Source: Streptomyces sp. NBC_01429
GTDB lineage: Bacteria > Actinomycetota > Actinomycetes > Streptomycetales > Streptomycetaceae
DNA length: 64,000 bases
Assembly (NCBI RefSeq): GCF_036231945.1
Contig: NZ_CP109599.1
Span: forward strand, 4,496,501 to 4,560,500
Direction of reading: 5' to 3'
Shown: piece after piece, positions 60,848 to 64,000 of the stretch
Layout: every line of letters begins with the position of its first letter
Numbering within the stretch: position 1 is the stretch's first letter
Translations under genes and position numbers: made by a program
The notes under the pieces: generated by a model
The model's input: only the letters and a program-made list of their open reading frames with translations
Told to the model about the DNA's origin: nothing
Databases searched by the model: none

Positions 60848-61999
60848 CTACTTGTCGATGTCGCCGACGACGAAGAACAGCGACCCCAGGATCGCCACCA
60901 TGTCCGCCACCTGCGTCCCCGGCAGCAGTTCGGTCAGCGCCTGGATGTTGTTGAACGAGGCCGAGCGCAGCTTCAGCCGGTACGGCGTCTTCTCGCCCTT
61001 CGACACCAGGTAGTAGCCGTTGACGCCGAGCGGGTTCTCCGTCCAGGCGTACGTGTGGCCCTCCGGGGCCTTCAGCACCTTGGGCAGCCGCTGGTTGATC
61101 GGCCCGGGCGGCAGCTCCGCGATCCGGTCCAGACAGGCGTCCGCCAGGGCCAGCGCGTTGTGCGTCTGGTCCAGCAGGCATTCGAAGCGCGCCAGGCAGT
61201 CACCCTCCTCGCGGGTCACCACCTTGAGGACGCCGCCCAGTTCGCCGTAGCCGAGATACGGCTCGTCGCGGCGCAGATCGAAGTCCACCCCCGAGGCGCG
61301 GGCGATCGGCCCCGACACCCCGTACGCGTGCACCGCCTCCCGCGACAGCACCCCGACGCCGCGCGTGCGCCCCCGGAAGATCTCGTTGCCGAGGACCAGC
61401 CGGTCGTACACGTCCATCCGCGAGCGCACCTCGGCGATCGCGTGCCGGGCGCGGCCCTGCCAGCCCGCCGGAAGATCCTCCTTGAGACCGCCGACCCGGT
61501 TGAACATGTAGTGCATCCGGCCGCCGGAGACCTCCTCCATCACGGCCTGCAACTCCTCGCGCTCCCGGAACGCGTGGAACATCGGGGTGATGCCGCCCAG
61601 CTCCAGCGGGTACGAGCCGAGGAACATCAGATGGTTCAGCACCCGGTTCAGCTCGGCGAGCAGCGTCCTGGTCCACACGGCGCGCTCGGGCACCTCCATG
61701 CCGAGCATCCGCTCGACGGCCATCACCACACCCAGCTCGTTGGCGAACGCCGACAGCCAGTCGTGGCGGTTGGCGAGCATCACGATCTGCCGGTAGTCAC
61801 GCGCCTCGAAGAGCTTCTCCGCGCCCCGGTGCATATAGCCGATCACCGGCTCGGCGTGCCGGATCACCTCGCCGTCCAGCACGAGGCGCAGCCGGAGCAC
61901 ACCGTGGGTGGAGGGGTGCTGCGGACCGATATTGAGCACCATGTCGGTGCTCTCCGCCGCGCCGCCGATGCCGACCGTCGTCCGGGTGGTCTCCGTCAT
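60848..61999 (-). CDS. nuoD: NADH dehydrogenase subunit D (49 kDa)
   Basis: 383 residues. LNIGPQHPSTHGVLRLRLVLDGE, IGYMHRGAEKLFEARDYRQ, GVDFDLRRDEPYLGYGEL and the end AILGSLFFVVGDIDK are typical. It is a stand-alone copy; no other nuo genes lie within view. It starts inside the end of the methyltransferase gene (ATGA), so the two are co-translated. Arg58 in MHRGAEKL is the position equivalent to the dimethylated Arg of mitochondrial NDUFS2. Confidence 0.95.
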   Translation of the reverse strand: MTETTRTTVGIGGAAESTDMVLNIGPQHPSTHGVLRLRLVLDGEVIRHAEPVIGYMHRGAEKLFEARDYRQIVMLANRHDWLSAFANELGVVMAVERMLGMEVPERAVWTRTLLAELNRVLNHLMFLGSYPLELGGITPMFHAFREREELQAVMEEVSGGRMHYMFNRVGGLKEDLPAGWQGRARHAIAEVRSRMDVYDRLVLGNEIFRGRTRGVGVLSREAVHAYGVSGPIARASGVDFDLRRDEPYLGYGELGGVLKVVTREEGDCLARFECLLDQTHNALALADACLDRIAELPPGPINQRLPKVLKAPEGHTYAWTENPLGVNGYYLVSKGEKTPYRLKLRSASFNNIQALTELLPGTQVADMVAILGSLFFVVGDIDK

Positions 62000-63150
62000 G
62001 GGCCACAGTCTCTCAGAGCGCCGTCCGGGCCACCGGGATCGGTACCGACGGGCTGCACGAGCCACCCGAAGTCGCCCAGCCCGCCGCGCGCCGTCAGCTC
62101 CGCCGCCGCCCCGGCCGCCGACAGCGCCCGCACGTACCCGGCCGGGTCGGTGGCGGCGAGGGAGAGCGGCGGGCGCGCGCCGCTCACCCCGAGCCGGCGC
62201 AGCGCCTCGCGCTGCGTGAGCAGCCGCGCGCCGGGCAGCGCGCAGGCGTCCAGGGCCACATGGGCCGTCAGATCGCGGCCGCCGTCCGGTACGGGGGCCA
62301 CCTCGCGGCCCGCCCGGAAGCCGGTCAGGGTGCCGAACGGCGGCCGGGCGTCCCGCACATGCGCGTAGTCGACGGCGACGGCGAGCCCCCGCTCCAGGGT
62401 GGCCACCGCCGCCGCCCACGCCTCGTCGCGGGGGCGGCCGATCTCCGCCCTCGTCCCGGGACCGGCCGGCGGCCACCAGCGCTCCAGCCAGCGCGCGTCG
62501 GGGCCCTCGACCGGCTCGCCCGGCTCCTCGGAGCCGTCCGGCCGGACCAGCACGTAGCGCGCCACGCCGTCCTCGCCGGTCTCCGCGACATCGACGGGCA
62601 CGTTGTCGAGCCACTCGTTCGCGAACAGCAGCCCCCGCACCCCCTCCGGCGGCCGCGCGCACCACTCGATCCGCGGGTCGAGACCGGCGGGCCTGGCGGC
62701 GCGCTCGACGGCGTACGGACGCACCGTGAGGCCGTCGGGGACCGCCGCCAGGATCCCGGTCAGCAGCTCGCCGTGGCCGGCGCCGAGGTCGACGACGGCG
62801 ATCTCGTCGGTCGCCAGCTCCCGCGCGGTCCCGGCCAGCAGCCGGGCCACGGCGGTGGCGAACAGCGGGGAGGCGTGCACGGACGTACGGAAGTGCGCGC
62901 CGGGGCCCTCGGGGCGCAGATAGAAGCCGTCCGGGCCGTAGAGCGCCGCTTCGGCCGCCGTGCGCCACCGGACGGCTTCCGTTTCCGCCGGAGTACGCGA
63001 GCGCGTTCCCTCCGGCGTACGCGACCTGGCTCCCGCCGTGTGCGAGCGGGTTTCCGCCTCCGTCGGGGGAAGCCGTTCCGTTTCCGTCCCGTACCTACCG
63101 CTTCGCGCACCCCGCGCCCGGCCCGTCTCGTGCGCCGCATCATCCGCCAC
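61996..63150 (-). CDS. SAM-dependent methyltransferase, MidA/NDUFAF7 family
   Basis: 384 residues from GTG 63148-63150, with GGTGGAGA about nine bases upstream. The N-terminal 65 residues are basic and repetitive (RSRTPEGTRSRTPAETE). Then the family core: FRTSVHASPLFATAVARLL, the SAM loop IAVVDLGAGHGELLTGILAAVPD and GLLFANEWLDNVPVDVAE, the conserved ANELLD-like element. Its mitochondrial counterpart dimethylates an Arg of the 49-kDa subunit of complex I. Directly coupled to nuoD. Confidence 0.9.
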   Translation of the reverse strand: MADDAAHETGRARGARSGRYGTETERLPPTEAETRSHTAGARSRTPEGTRSRTPAETEAVRWRTAAEAALYGPDGFYLRPEGPGAHFRTSVHASPLFATAVARLLAGTARELATDEIAVVDLGAGHGELLTGILAAVPDGLTVRPYAVERAARPAGLDPRIEWCARPPEGVRGLLFANEWLDNVPVDVAETGEDGVARYVLVRPDGSEEPGEPVEGPDARWLERWWPPAGPGTRAEIGRPRDEAWAAAVATLERGLAVAVDYAHVRDARPPFGTLTGFRAGREVAPVPDGGRDLTAHVALDACALPGARLLTQREALRRLGVSGARPPLSLAATDPAGYVRALSAAGAAAELTARGGLGDFGWLVQPVGTDPGGPDGALRDCGP

Positions 63151-63246
63151 GACGCCAAGTCTCCACCTTGGGGAGTACGCTTCCGCCGACCGGATCGACC
63201 CTCCGGTTGACCCGCCCCCCGTTTCCGCCTCCCTACGCTGGGTTAC

Positions 63247-64000
63247 GTGCAGCGCTTCTACGACTTCCTCCGCGGACACCCGACGAGTGTCGACAGTTTT
63301 CTGGCTGTCCTCCTCTTCGGGTTCTCCCTGTTGTGGGCGGTCCAGGCGAACCTCGGCGTCGCACCCCGGCTGGTGGCGATGGCGGCCGTCCTGCTGCTGA
63401 GCCTGTCGGTGGCGCTGCGCCGTCGGGCCCCGGCGAAGATCCTGCTCCTGGTGACCGCCGTGGGCGTCGCGCAGCTCGTGCTGGACGTGGACGTCAACCC
63501 GGCGGACCTCGCGATGCTGATGATCATCTACACCGTCGCTTCGGAGGGCGGACCACGCTGGGCCTCCCGGTTCGCGCTGATCGGCGGGCTGCTCGCCGCG
63601 CCGCTGTCGCAGCTGCGCTGGCCGACGGGCGACGACAGCACGCCGGGCCGGGTCTTCGCCGCCGTCGTGCTGGCCGTGCCGTTCGTCCTCGCCTGGGTGC
63701 TGGGCGACTCCATCAGGACCCGGCGCGCCTACCTCGAACAGCTGGAGGAGCGCGCCACCCGGCTGGAGAAGGAGCGCGAGGCCCAGGCCAAGGTGGCGGT
63801 CGCCGCCGAGCGCGCCAGGATCGCCCGTGAGCTGCACGACGTCGTCGCGCACAACGTCTCGGTGATGGTGGTTCAGGCCGACGGCGCCGCCTATGTCCTG
63901 GACGCAGCGCCCGACCAGGCGAAACAGGCGCTGGAGACCATCTCCAGCACGGGCCGGCAGGCGCTCGCCGAGATGCGCAGACTGCTCGGGGTGCTGCGGA
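63247..64000 (+). CDS. NarL-family sensor histidine kinase (cut by the window end)
   Basis: At least 251 residues from GTG 63247, open to the window edge; a TACGCT seven bases upstream could be the -10 of a leaderless transcript. Four membrane helices occur in the first 155 residues. A helical linker (YLEQLEERATRLEKEREAQAKVAVAAERARIA) leads to the HisKA_3 site with His197 in ARELHDVVAHNVSVMVVQADGA. The ATPase domain lies beyond the window. Its response regulator is expected downstream. Confidence 0.9.
   Translation, partial: MQRFYDFLRGHPTSVDSFLAVLLFGFSLLWAVQANLGVAPRLVAMAAVLLLSLSVALRRRAPAKILLLVTAVGVAQLVLDVDVNPADLAMLMIIYTVASEGGPRWASRFALIGGLLAAPLSQLRWPTGDDSTPGRVFAAVVLAVPFVLAWVLGDSIRTRRAYLEQLEERATRLEKEREAQAKVAVAAERARIARELHDVVAHNVSVMVVQADGAAYVLDAAPDQAKQALETISSTGRQALAEMRRLLGVLR

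Noticed and set aside
63207..63239. TTGACC and TACGCT as a full promoter for the sensor kinase
   Set aside because: The spacer is 21 bases, too long for a normal -35/-10 pair. Only TACGCT is kept as a weak -10 candidate.

Overview
The window is about 73% GC or higher, with GTG and TTG starts, ATGA/GTGA gene overlaps and a clear third-position GC bias. Gene content and order (tmk–holB, a tRNA-Thr, a Zur-controlled set of zinc-free ribosomal proteins, gadB, ppa–dacB–tilS–hpt–ftsH–folE–fol genes, nuoD) fit the core chromosome of a Streptomyces or close relative. This assignment rests on family recognition and remembered gene order, not on a search.

Layout. 1–4000: tail of a probable thymidylate kinase, holB, a secreted TAP-type hydrolase and tRNA-Thr(CGT). 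4154–19774: an accessory block inserted between core genes. It has two convergent units that overlap by 47 bp: EACC1-like and CHAT protease genes on the plus strand, and a coupled minus-strand operon of Clp-type AAA+ ATPase, Ser/Thr kinase with a C-terminal repeat region, giant TPR-like protein, J-like protein without HPD, GrpE-like protein, divergent Hsp70 and zinc-ribbon/TPR protein. 20061–27647: DUF6194 and twin-HTH MerR-like genes, a pol I-like polymerase/exonuclease, a reductase, an RsbW-like ATPase, an acetyltransferase, a DUF2786 protein and a lipoprotein. 27681–30147: a divergent, Zur-type ribosomal-protein locus with a COG0523 protein that lacks its P-loop. 30463–32505: a WhiJ-type trio (DUF397, HATPase, XRE-DUF5753). 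32569–41611: ALDH, PadR, GadB, ClC, DedA with a repetitive tail, ThrE-like exporter, Ppa. 41789–54453: DacB, metalloprotease, TilS, Hpt, FtsH, folate genes and an MprF/LysX-like protein. 54599–64000: an esterase, an osmolyte-type ABC transporter, a coiled-coil membrane protein, NuoD overlapping a MidA/NDUFAF7-type methyltransferase, and the start of a NarL-family sensor kinase cut by the window end.

The strongest candidate for an undescribed system is 4154–19774. It looks like a full parallel chaperone machine (Hsp70, J-like, GrpE-like, Clp) wired to a kinase, TPR scaffolds and a caspase-like CHAT protease. The CHAT protein ends in Clp-N-like helical repeats, the same kind of module found at the N-terminus of the ATPase, so the protease may dock on or be sensed through the same machine. 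I infer a stress- or phage-triggered conflict (cell death) system. EACC1 and CHAT are known parts of actinobacterial NTPase-chaperone conflict systems, but I cannot place this exact combination.

Other notable points: a 29-bp near-identical operator candidate shared by the DUF397 and HATPase promoters; a perfect Zur-like palindrome placed between the -35 and -10 of a probably leaderless rpmG; an aldehyde dehydrogenase with the catalytic Glu replaced by Gln; and NuoD coupled to the methyltransferase family that modifies its mitochondrial counterpart.
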